A stretch of 41,656 bases of DNA. Source: an uncultured Campylobacter sp. (GTDB lineage Bacteria; Campylobacterota; Campylobacteria; Campylobacterales; Campylobacteraceae). The position numbers and the translations under genes were made by a program. The stretch is taken from assembly GCF_938045775.1 (NCBI RefSeq), contig NZ_CALIBH010000286.1, positions 1 to 41,656 of the forward strand. Direction: 5' to 3'. Below are positions 1-7,611 of the stretch, one piece after another. The notes under the pieces were generated by a model, which was given only the letters and a program-made list of their open reading frames with translations, was not told where the DNA came from and made no database searches. Position 1 is the first letter of the stretch. Each line of letters starts with the position of its first letter.

Positions 1-934
1 AAGTATGATTATCCACCATTAAAACAGATGTATCCAGCGCATCAGCGATAGGAATACCCGCTCGCACGAGCTCTGTAAAAATAAGCATAAATCGCGACAT
101 CGTAGAGAAAAATATAATCTTGCCGAATAGGTAGACCTTTAAAATCGTCTTGTCAAAGCCCTTTTTAAACTCATCGTTATTGCGATACGCCCATCTAAGC
201 CCCACAATAGTAAGTATGATACCCGCTAAAACAAAAATTCCATAATTATTAAGCGTACTTTCGATGCCGAGCAAAATTCTAGTAGGCAGCGGCAGATCCG
301 CACCCAAATCCTCAAAAATCTCGCGGAATTTCGGCACGACATACATCATCAAAATAGAAAACGCAATCGCCATAACGATCATAAGAATTATCGGATAACG
401 CATCGCCTTTTTAAATTTACGCTGGTTTTCCCAAAGCTCTTGAAGCATAGCGGCAAGCTTGGCTAGGGATTCTGCCATATTACCGGTTGCTTCGCCCAGA
501 CTTACCATCGCAACGACGACATCGCCAAGCTGACCTCTAAATTTCTCCGTAGATTCGGTAAGACTAAGACCCGCGTTAAGATCGTCGTTCATAGCACTAA
601 AAATCTCTTTTAGCGTCTTATCCTCTGCCGCCCTTGCGACCTCTTTGATCGAGTCGTGGATTGAAATTCCCGCATTTGTCATAACCGAAAGCTGACGGAT
701 CGACGCTACTAACGGCAGTGTTCTAACTCTTCCGCTACCGCCTAGCATGCGCGAAACCTGCGCCTTAAAATCGCCGCCCGTATTTGCTACGACTTGGGTT
801 TCACCTCTTTTTACGATCGTCCCGCCTACGCGCTGCTTCATGAGATTGTTTGCTTGCACCTTATCGCTAGCTTGCAAAAACATCTTCCTTCTTGCGCCCT
901 TGGCGTTGTATTCAACTTCTAATTGCTTTTTCAT
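1..934 (-). CDS. GspF/PilC-family inner-membrane platform protein, MshG/CtsF-like (3' end outside window)
   Basis: This is the polytopic platform protein of a type IV pilus or type II secretion machine, expected to hold the assembly ATPase at the inner membrane. The ATG at 934-932 overlaps the stop of the upstream ATPase gene as ATGA. The visible 311 residues start MKKQLEVEYNAKG and contain a GspF domain: a cytoplasmic helical part with GISIHDSIKEVA, then hydrophobic segments around residues 170-195 (YPIILMIVMAIAFSILMM) and 220-245. The second GspF repeat (FMLIFTELVRAGIPIADAL) runs off the window edge. It is the MshG equivalent in a locus ordered like MSHA, and CtsF in C. jejuni is the nearest relative known to me. 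Family call firm; role in pilus assembly versus DNA uptake inferred. Confidence 0.9.
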   Translation of the reverse strand, partial: MKKQLEVEYNAKGARRKMFLQASDKVQANNLMKQRVGGTIVKRGETQVVANTGGDFKAQVSRMLGGSGRVRTLPLVASIRQLSVMTNAGISIHDSIKEVARAAEDKTLKEIFSAMNDDLNAGLSLTESTEKFRGQLGDVVVAMVSLGEATGNMAESLAKLAAMLQELWENQRKFKKAMRYPIILMIVMAIAFSILMMYVVPKFREIFEDLGADLPLPTRILLGIESTLNNYGIFVLAGIILTIVGLRWAYRNNDEFKKGFDKTILKVYLFGKIIFFSTMSRFMLIFTELVRAGIPIADALDTSVLMVDNHT

Positions 935-2679
935 TGTTTAGCCACCCTATAAATTTCTTCTATACTAGTTACTCCGCGCGCAGCACGTATAACACCATCT
1001 TCAAACATATCTATAAAACCCTCCTCCTTCGCCAAGGCTCTCATATCGTCCTTTGAGCCGCCGTTAGCGATCAAGCTCTGCATTTTATCGGTAATAGGTA
1101 AAATTTCACTAATCATCTCACGCCCCATGTAGCCCGTCTGACCGCATTGATCGCAACCTACGGCCTTGAAAAATGTGTATTTTTCAGGCAAAAATTCCTT
1201 CAGCTGATCAAGCATCGATTTAGGCAGATTCGTAGGCTGCTTGCAGTGCGGGCAAAGCTTTCGCACGAGACGCTGTGCCTCTACTGCAATGAGCGCACCA
1301 CTTATGAGGTAGGCCTCTATACCCATATCCACTATTCGCGGGATCGCGCTAACGGCGTCGTTGGTGTGTAGGGTCGAGAAAACCAAGTGTCCTGTAAGAG
1401 CAGCCTGGATCGCGATCCTAAGGGTTTCTTGATCACGGATCTCACCAATCATTATGATGTCGGGGTCTTGTCTTAAGATCGAGCGCAATGCTGAAGCAAA
1501 GGTAAGACCTGCTTTTTCGTTAACTTGAACTTGTTGGATTAAATTTACTTGATACTCGACCGGATCTTCTACGGTAATGACCTTAGTATCGATATTTTTA
1601 ATATCGTTTAGCGCCGCATATAGCGTCGTAGACTTACCGCTTCCAGTAGGTCCGGTAACCAAGATAATACCGTATGGAGCCTTCATAGCGTTATTAAATT
1701 TCTTAAAGCTATCAGGGTGCATGCCTAGTTTTTCGAGGCTGATGATAACCTTCGATTTATCAAGGATACGCATAACGGTAGATTCGCCGTTGATGATAGG
1801 CAGCGTCGAGATACGAAAGTCATATTCGCGACCTGAAATTTTCATACTAAACCTGCCGTCTTGCGGCTTGCGACGCTCGGCGATATCCATATTCGAAAGT
1901 AGCTTCAATCGGCTTACTAGCGGCGGATAGATATCCTTATCAAAGATAAAAATTTCAGCAAGCATTCCGTCTATTCTGGTACGCACGACGCAGTTATTCT
2001 CGGTAGGTTCGATGTGAATATCGCTACCGCGCATCTTAATAGACTGACTAATTATCATCTCAATGAGCTTCAAAATCGCCGAGGTATCATCGCTACTTCC
2101 GCTACCGCCGGTGTTAGCAAGCTCTTTGCGGATCTCCGCTACGAGCCCTTTAATGCTCTCTGAAAGCTCAAGCTTAGATAGATATTTATTTACCTGATTT
2201 GGATCGGCTACTACGATTTTAAGCAGCTGTTTGCTAAACATAGCCTGCGCTTTATCTTGCGACTCAAGATTAAACGGATCAGAAAAAGCAACGTAAATAT
2301 TCAGATCATCCGCTTTAACCGGTATCACGCCGTATCTTTTAAGCTGTGCGGTAGGAGTGCGTTCCGATAGCCTGAAGTCTATATCGATATCATCTAAATT
2401 CATATACGACAGATTCATCTTTTTAGCTAGAATTTGCAAAAATTCCTTTGGATCCATCGAAAATTTTTCGCTTATATCGTCAAATGCTATCTGACGACGC
2501 TTGTACAGCTCAACTAAAATCGAGCAAAAATCATCCTGGCTTAGATAGTTATCTCCGACTAAAACCTCGCCTAGCGTCAAGCCGATATCCATCTTGTCCT
2601 TTATTTCCGGAACAACGGTGCTAGTAAGGATATTGTTTCTTATTAAAATCGCAACGATTTGCTCTTCAATCTTCGTCAT
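931..2679 (-). CDS. GspE/PilB-family assembly ATPase, MshE/CtsE-like
   Basis: Cytoplasmic hexameric ATPase expected to power the pilus or DNA-uptake machine. With the ATG at 2679 the protein has 582 residues; the frame stays open to a TTG at 2691, four residues upstream, which would overlap the preceding stop. Residues 1-160 resemble the T2SSE_N/MshEN domain, with TLGEVL near residue 35. The ATPase core has Walker A GPTGSGKST (about 343-351), an aspartate box ITVEDPVEY, Walker B region PDIIMIGEIRD and a histidine box STLHTNDA. Two CxxC pairs (CPHC about 476, CDQC about 509) form the zinc-binding insert typical of GspE/PilB rather than the PilT retraction ATPase. The RLG arginine used by MshEN domains to bind cyclic di-GMP is Thr here, so nucleotide control is doubtful. 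Confidence 0.93.
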   Translation of the reverse strand: MTKIEEQIVAILIRNNILTSTVVPEIKDKMDIGLTLGEVLVGDNYLSQDDFCSILVELYKRRQIAFDDISEKFSMDPKEFLQILAKKMNLSYMNLDDIDIDFRLSERTPTAQLKRYGVIPVKADDLNIYVAFSDPFNLESQDKAQAMFSKQLLKIVVADPNQVNKYLSKLELSESIKGLVAEIRKELANTGGSGSSDDTSAILKLIEMIISQSIKMRGSDIHIEPTENNCVVRTRIDGMLAEIFIFDKDIYPPLVSRLKLLSNMDIAERRKPQDGRFSMKISGREYDFRISTLPIINGESTVMRILDKSKVIISLEKLGMHPDSFKKFNNAMKAPYGIILVTGPTGSGKSTTLYAALNDIKNIDTKVITVEDPVEYQVNLIQQVQVNEKAGLTFASALRSILRQDPDIIMIGEIRDQETLRIAIQAALTGHLVFSTLHTNDAVSAIPRIVDMGIEAYLISGALIAVEAQRLVRKLCPHCKQPTNLPKSMLDQLKEFLPEKYTFFKAVGCDQCGQTGYMGREMISEILPITDKMQSLIANGGSKDDMRALAKEEGFIDMFEDGVIRAARGVTSIEEIYRVAKQ

Positions 2680-2684
2680 CGCGA

Positions 2685-3224
2685 TCACCAATAAATTTTA
2701 ATCGAGCTAAGCTTATCGCCAGCATAAATTGCAATTACCATCTTTTTTACCTCTTCCTCTTCTTTGATAAAAAGCTCGGCACGCTCGCCGTTTTCTAGGG
2801 TAAAGACATACGTATCACTCTTTTTTACGTATGCTCTCTCCGTAAATTTATCAAAAATTTCAGACAAAATATAATTGATCTTAGGCGTGCGTATATAGCT
2901 AATATCCACGCCATCACAAAGCGCTAAATAAAGCATCTTTTTTTGAAAAATTATGGTCGAATAAAGAGAGGCATTCTCGCGAGCCTCTTTCGTCTTATAA
3001 AGCATCACCGTAGGCACGACGAGCTCATTTACTTTGTCCATCTTGAGGCACGCTTTAGCATACATATTTGCAAGTGCCTCGCTCTGCTCCTCGATGAATA
3101 AATTTCGCACGCTTTCTTGGCAGATACGGTTGTACTGACCGATCTGATCCCAGTTGCGCACGTCATCGGCACTAACTGCAAATAACGACGCGATCGCAAA
3201 AGCTAAAATATATAAAATTTTCAT
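2685..3224 (-). CDS. Secreted hypothetical protein in the MSHA/Cts-like operon
   Basis: This 179-residue protein begins with a clear signal peptide (MKILYILAFAIASLFAVSA, cleavage near residue 19), so it is probably periplasmic. The rest is hydrophilic and charged, with two cysteines before residue 60 and one near residue 103, and ends in a lysine/glutamate-rich segment (FIKEEEEVKKMVIAI). I recognise no domain. Its ATG overlaps the stop of the TPR gene upstream (ATGA), and its TGA lies five bases before the ATG of the assembly ATPase, so it belongs to the operon. The Vibrio MSHA locus has no gene at this position between mshN and mshE. It is a candidate lineage-specific periplasmic component; function unknown. 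Confidence 0.8.
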   Translation of the reverse strand: MKILYILAFAIASLFAVSADDVRNWDQIGQYNRICQESVRNLFIEEQSEALANMYAKACLKMDKVNELVVPTVMLYKTKEARENASLYSTIIFQKKMLYLALCDGVDISYIRTPKINYILSEIFDKFTERAYVKKSDTYVFTLENGERAELFIKEEEEVKKMVIAIYAGDKLSSIKIYW

Positions 3225-4228
3225 AGTTTATCGCTTCTTATCTTTGAAATTAGGTTAGAAATTTCGTTATTTTTCGCCTTTGCGTTAAAGGTCTCAAGAG
3301 CGTAAAGCGCGTCTTCTTTACGACCCTTTTTATAATTGGCTTTAGCAAAAATTATCCAGCTGGCGACGTTGTCCTTATCAAGCTCATTTGACGTAAGAGC
3401 CCATTTGATCGCATTGTCGTAGTCTTTCTTATTATACGCTTCTTCAGCTAGCGATAGCGAATACTCAATCTTATTCGTCGCGTAAAATTTGCTCTCCAAG
3501 CTCTGTTTATCTTCGCTTAAATTTGAAGTTTTTATCTCAATTCTAGAACTTAGCGGAGCGCTACTTGCGGTATTTGTAGAACCTCCAGAGAAATTTGATT
3601 TAGGCGGCAATGGAGCACGCCCAAAATCTATAACCTCGTTTTTAGGCGGCTGATTTGCAAAAGCTGCGTTATTGGTATTAGGCACATTAAATGTAGGAGC
3701 ATTTTGATTGCCAAAATTCTGTCCGCCAAAATTTTGACCGCCGAAATTTTGCGCCTGAGCCTGCCCGCCATAGTTTCCGCCATTTTCGTAATTATTGGTT
3801 ATCTTAAACCCACCGGAATCCTCGCTGGATAGCACACCCACATCGTTTAAATTTAAGCTTGGGCGTTCCTTTTCGTGTTTAGAGGTGTGGGCAACTTTCG
3901 GCGCACTGATATTATAATCCTCTTTGGAGATATTATTTTGCACTGCAAGATCAGCCGCCTGCTGCTCGGCATCACTAGCAGAATTTGTAGCTCCGCCCTT
4001 ATCCTCAATATTTTGATTAATACTTGCCATACTGACGCTATCACTATCTTTAAGCAGCCAAAATATCGCTCCGATCGCAACCGAGATCAATATCAAAAGC
4101 CCTAAAATCGTCTTGTCAAATCTCAATACGAAATTCGGCTTAGATTTCAGGAAAGAAAACTGCTTTCTATTTTTGTTATACTCTTCCCATTTTTTTTCAA
4201 GTTCGTTTACTTCGTAAAATTCAAGCAT
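3221..4228 (-). CDS. MshN-like membrane-anchored TPR protein
   Basis: 335 residues. A cytoplasmic N terminus of about 39 residues is followed by one membrane segment (about 40-59, ILGLLILISVAIGAIFWLL). A long low-complexity linker (about 62-230) is rich in Asn, Gln, Gly and Ser and carries three tandem NFGGQ-type units at 161-175. The C-terminal region (about 250-335) has helical TPR features (AEEAYNKKDYDNAIKWA, then WIIFAKANYKKGRKEDALYALE). The layout fits MshN, which sits at the same place in MSHA loci, and the C. jejuni Cts locus has a gene of unknown biochemistry here. It overlaps the ATPase gene upstream by 8 bp and the next gene by 4 bp. TPR and topology calls are from the sequence; a scaffold role is inferred. 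Confidence 0.75.
   Translation of the reverse strand: MLEFYEVNELEKKWEEYNKNRKQFSFLKSKPNFVLRFDKTILGLLILISVAIGAIFWLLKDSDSVSMASINQNIEDKGGATNSASDAEQQAADLAVQNNISKEDYNISAPKVAHTSKHEKERPSLNLNDVGVLSSEDSGGFKITNNYENGGNYGGQAQAQNFGGQNFGGQNFGNQNAPTFNVPNTNNAAFANQPPKNEVIDFGRAPLPPKSNFSGGSTNTASSAPLSSRIEIKTSNLSEDKQSLESKFYATNKIEYSLSLAEEAYNKKDYDNAIKWALTSNELDKDNVASWIIFAKANYKKGRKEDALYALETFNAKAKNNEISNLISKIRSDKL
3704..3748 (-). repeat. Three 15-bp tandem units coding NFGGQ in the MshN-like protein
   Basis: Within the linker, the peptide runs NFGGQ, NFGGQ, NFGNQ at residues 161-175. It is encoded by three near-identical 15-nt units on the minus strand. Direct in-frame repeats of this kind can change copy number without breaking the frame, so the linker length may vary between strains. 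Confidence 0.7.
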
Positions 4229-5051
4229 TTATTATCCCCGAGCCTATCGCTGCCATCTCTATAATTTTATTATTAATCTGCGAAAAACTAATTTCCGTAG
4301 GTTTATTTACCTCGTAATACTCAAAAAGCTCATACATCTTATACATAAGCTTGTTGATGTTCCTCATATTGCCGTCCGTTAAATTTAAAATCAAATCGAA
4401 ATTATCGTCGCTAAACATAAAATAGTATTGTTGAAAGCCATGAAGCACAAGCTTCTTTTCAATATACAGCTTGACTTCGCCTAAATTTGAATTAGGAAGC
4501 TCAATGCTCTCCCAAATTCTGGTTTTAAAATAATCCTTCGCGAGGCGATCTTCCTCGTCCGTCTTATGCACTGTAAATAAAAATTTAAATAATCTGGTAT
4601 CTGCCATAAGGCGAATTTTTTCTATTAAATTTCCTGGATACAGCTGAGCTTCGTCGAGCAAAATAACGACCTGCTCTACCGCTCCGACATTGGTAGAGAT
4701 GCCAAATCTTTCTCTATAAATCCGCATAAAATTTTCATAATTATCAATCGGCTCGCTAGGAGTTGAATGAAAAATCTGCGAATAAAGCTCTAAGAAAAAT
4801 TCTTTCTCATCAAAAAACGGCTGCGGCACAAATACTACTCTTACCTTTTTTTCAAGATCAACCTTGATCTTATTAAGCAAAAATGTCTTGCCACAGCCCG
4901 GTTTGCCGTAGAAAAGTATAAGTTTTAACGGCTTTTGCAAAGCATTTAAAATTTTATGATAAGCAAGGGTCGATTTATCGAGATTAACGAAGTCTGAGAC
5001 TTCGTTATCCTCGATAAAAATCTCCTTGATCGCCGTATAGTTATTACTCAT
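4221..5051 (-). CDS. ExeA/MshM-type AAA ATPase, CtsP-like
   Basis: 276-residue P-loop ATPase of the ExeA/MshM family, associated with type II secretion and MSHA loci and related to CtsP of C. jejuni transformation. Walker A is GKPGCGKT (residues 49-56) followed by FLLNKI. Walker B is VVILLDEAQ (128-136), with the alanine and glutamine that mark the AAA_22 group. A C-terminal helical part includes NLTDGNMRNINKLMYKMYELF, typical of the lid domain. No membrane segment is evident, so it probably acts at the cytoplasmic face beside the assembly ATPase. It overlaps the secretin gene upstream and the TPR gene downstream by 8 bp each, consistent with translational coupling. Confidence 0.88.
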   Translation of the reverse strand: MSNNYTAIKEIFIEDNEVSDFVNLDKSTLAYHKILNALQKPLKLILFYGKPGCGKTFLLNKIKVDLEKKVRVVFVPQPFFDEKEFFLELYSQIFHSTPSEPIDNYENFMRIYRERFGISTNVGAVEQVVILLDEAQLYPGNLIEKIRLMADTRLFKFLFTVHKTDEEDRLAKDYFKTRIWESIELPNSNLGEVKLYIEKKLVLHGFQQYYFMFSDDNFDLILNLTDGNMRNINKLMYKMYELFEYYEVNKPTEISFSQINNKIIEMAAIGSGIINA

Positions 5052-6552
5052 TTTCGTAGATGGATTTTGAGTAACCTAGCTCTTTAAGAGAGGTAGCAAG
5101 CGGTGCGCCGGTATTGTCGATGATATGTGGAGTTACTACGAAGATTAGCTCCGATGTGCTCAAAACATCGGCAGTGCTTTTGAAAAGATTTCCGATTAAT
5201 GGAATTTCAGCTAGCACAGGCACCCTAGTGTTATTCTTGGACTTAGTTGCACCAATCAAACCGCCTAAAATTACAGTATCGCCATCATCTACCCAAACGA
5301 CGCTTGAGAGTTTCTTTTGCAAGGTATCAGGTGCGATATCTCTTCTGCCATTCTCTTTCCTTACATTATCTTCTGCATATTTAAGAGAACTTAAAGACGG
5401 ATTAATTCGTAGCATAATCCTATTATCATCTGAAATTTCAGGCAAGATATTTAAAAGAATACCTACAAATATCGAATACTGATCATCTGACTGAGTATCT
5501 CCGCCTTGATAATCACCTGTAGTAGTGGATTTCAATACATAGTTAATGGTATCACCTACAGAGATAATAGCAGGCTGATTATTCATCGTAGTTACCTTAG
5601 GACTAGATATAATCTTAGTCTTACCTTTGGTCTCTAGGAAGTTAATTAAGCCGTCAATATTGAAATTTAGATTAGCTCCAATTGTCCAAGTTCCGTGAGT
5701 ATCGCTAGCCTTTCCTCTATTTCCGTTATCTATGTGATAGCCTGAAAGTTTCTTTGGATCTCCGCCTACATAGGTATTAAATCCCAATTGGAATTTACTC
5801 CAATCAATACCGGTAGTGTATTCGTTATTTAGCTCGACAGATATGATATTTACGTCTAGCAAGACTTGGCGACTAAGGCGTTTTTGCATACCGCTTAGAT
5901 ATCTATCGACGCGAGCTATCTGAGACTTCATAGCAGTAACGGTTACTAAACCGGCATTTTGATTTATAATAGGGGCTACTGCAACGTATTTTTCGGTACC
6001 GTTATTTAAAACAGAGGTGATTTCCTCGCTAATCTTCTCCCAAAAATCAAATTTCTCTTTGGTAGTGATCTTATTATCTTCTTTATTTTCTTTATCGTCG
6101 CTATCATCCACTTTCGTAGGTGCGGAATCGACAGAAGATTTAGTAACAGCAGTGCCTTCTCTAATAGAGGTGATGTAATCCACTTTAAAAGTCCTAGTCT
6201 CTAGCGCTGAAATTTTTAATATGCCATGAGAATACTCATAGCTTAGATTATTCTCTTTTATGAGTAGATCTAAAACTTCGCGTAAAGAAAGGTCTTTGAT
6301 GCTTACGCCTTGCAGTGGCTTACTCATCTCCTCTTGAGCGATAGCATCTTTTGCTACCACTGAAAAGCGGCACATATCGGATAGCTGAGTTAGCATCTCG
6401 TTTAGCGTAACGGTATCGTTAATCTTAATATTTAGCGCCTTCCTATCGCAGTTACCTGCAGTTGCGGGAGCGGCATATAGACTAGTAGCCGTAACAGACA
6501 AAGCAAGCATAGCAGCTATGCTAAGCTTTTTACTTATATGTAATAATGACAT
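5044..6552 (-). CDS. Secretin (GspD/PilQ/MshL family), CtsD-like
   Basis: Outer-membrane secretin that forms the gated channel for pilus extension or DNA entry. The 502-residue precursor has an N-terminal signal (about residues 1-28, hydrophobic core AAMLALSVTATSLYA). An STN-like region follows at about 40-115 (VTLNEMLTQLSDMCRF, then LREVLDLLIKENNL). A short N-domain has the phrase VAPIINQNAGLVTVTA. The C-terminal secretin domain (about 290-490) includes IISSPKVTTMNNQPAIISVGD and VPVLAEIPLIGNLF with ELIFVVTPHII, which are family hallmarks. It lacks an obvious lipobox. At 502 residues it is short like MshL rather than long like GspD. It overlaps the MshK-like gene by 23 bp. C. jejuni CtsD is required for natural transformation (established). 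Confidence 0.92.
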   Translation of the reverse strand: MSLLHISKKLSIAAMLALSVTATSLYAAPATAGNCDRKALNIKINDTVTLNEMLTQLSDMCRFSVVAKDAIAQEEMSKPLQGVSIKDLSLREVLDLLIKENNLSYEYSHGILKISALETRTFKVDYITSIREGTAVTKSSVDSAPTKVDDSDDKENKEDNKITTKEKFDFWEKISEEITSVLNNGTEKYVAVAPIINQNAGLVTVTAMKSQIARVDRYLSGMQKRLSRQVLLDVNIISVELNNEYTTGIDWSKFQLGFNTYVGGDPKKLSGYHIDNGNRGKASDTHGTWTIGANLNFNIDGLINFLETKGKTKIISSPKVTTMNNQPAIISVGDTINYVLKSTTTGDYQGGDTQSDDQYSIFVGILLNILPEISDDNRIMLRINPSLSSLKYAEDNVRKENGRRDIAPDTLQKKLSSVVWVDDGDTVILGGLIGATKSKNNTRVPVLAEIPLIGNLFKSTADVLSTSELIFVVTPHIIDNTGAPLATSLKELGYSKSIYENE

Positions 6553-6958
6553 TTTGACTTCCTTGTTTTAGTGTTAGTTCGACTTTATTTTCATCGTCGT
6601 TGGTAATAATAACGCTATTGCCCGTTATTTGCACGATCTTATATGAACCTACATATTCGCCCAAACCATACCACTTATCGTTTAGCTTAACCTTATCGCC
6701 CATAATACCTACTAGCTGATAACCTAGATCCACTTGCTGATTAGCTTCTCTAGGCGCATTGGCTTCTTTAGGATAAAACGGATCTTGCAAAGAAGCTATC
6801 TGCTCATCACTAAGACCTACTCTAGGCTTACTAAGATCATCGAATATCGCATCGTATTTAGCTTTATAGGCTCCATTACTAGGCGCCACCGTCTGATTAT
6901 TATCTACAGCAAATAGAGCAGTAGAAAGTAGCAAAGAGCATAAAATTAACTTTTTCAT
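6530..6958 (-). CDS. MshK/CtsR-like periplasmic protein
   Basis: 142 residues with a signal peptide (MKKLILCSLLLSTALFAVD, cleavage near residue 18). The mature part is small and ends in a compact beta-rich segment (YQLVGIMGDKVKLNDKWYGLG, then VEVELTL-like strands) resembling the pilotin/GspC-like small proteins found as MshK or PilP. Its position just upstream of the secretin matches MshK in MSHA loci and, from memory, CtsR in C. jejuni. Such proteins link the inner-membrane alignment complex to the secretin; that role is inferred. Its ATG overlaps the MshJ-like stop by one base (TAATG), and its own end lies 23 bp inside the secretin gene. Confidence 0.7.
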   Translation of the reverse strand: MKKLILCSLLLSTALFAVDNNQTVAPSNGAYKAKYDAIFDDLSKPRVGLSDEQIASLQDPFYPKEANAPREANQQVDLGYQLVGIMGDKVKLNDKWYGLGEYVGSYKIVQITGNSVIITNDDENKVELTLKQGSQNVIITYK

Positions 6959-7611
6959 TAGTAATTTACTCCCCAGATAGATATACCGATGCTTCCACCG
7001 ATTTTGCCATTTTTAGTGGCATTGATATCCATCTTATTTACATCTACGATCATCTCCGATTGTTCTATAAGATTGATATACCTAAGGACGTTCGAAAATG
7101 CTCCTTCAAATTTCACATCTATATCCAGCAAAGCCTCAGGCTGAAAAATTTGTTTGATGCTAGGCTCTCTTCTATCGCTGTGAATAGCATAAATTTTAAT
7201 ATTGTTATTCTCTGCGATCGTTGAGAGGCTATCCATAAATTTAGCCCAGTTCTTTTCATTATAGGTAAGCTTTGAAATTTCTTTTAGCTTACCGTCTAGA
7301 TACCCACGCTCTTCAATAATATTGTTAAGGTTGGTCCTAGCACCATTGAGGATATTGCGCTTATTATCAACGAAAGCTTTAGGATCACCACCAAAAAACT
7401 CGTTATACTCTCTCTGTGCGCCTTCAAGCTTAGTCGTGGCAGTACTTAGATTTGTTTCGCTCTCCTCTAAATACGGATCCGCATAGCCACTCAAAATAAA
7501 GTAAGCTACCACACCTACAAACAACAAAGCTATGTAAAAATAGTTATTTGCACTATTTCCCTTGGAGGCAAACCATTGATCAAGTTGATCTAATGAACTT
7601 TTCTTTTTCAT
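6958..7611 (-). CDS. MshJ/PilO-like inner-membrane alignment protein
   Basis: 217 residues: a short cytoplasmic N terminus, one membrane helix (about 23-42, NYFYIALLFVGVVAYFILSG), a charged coiled-coil region (about 48-115) and a C-terminal globular part (KIYAIHSDRREP and VKFEGAFSNVLRYINLIEQ) that resembles the ferredoxin-like fold of PilO. PilO/MshJ pairs with PilN/MshI in the inner membrane to align the machine with the secretin. Its ATG overlaps the upstream stop by one base (TAATG), and its stop overlaps the next ATG the same way. Confidence 0.75.
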   Translation of the reverse strand: MKKKSSLDQLDQWFASKGNSANNYFYIALLFVGVVAYFILSGYADPYLEESETNLSTATTKLEGAQREYNEFFGGDPKAFVDNKRNILNGARTNLNNIIEERGYLDGKLKEISKLTYNEKNWAKFMDSLSTIAENNNIKIYAIHSDRREPSIKQIFQPEALLDIDVKFEGAFSNVLRYINLIEQSEMIVDVNKMDINATKNGKIGGSIGISIWGVNY

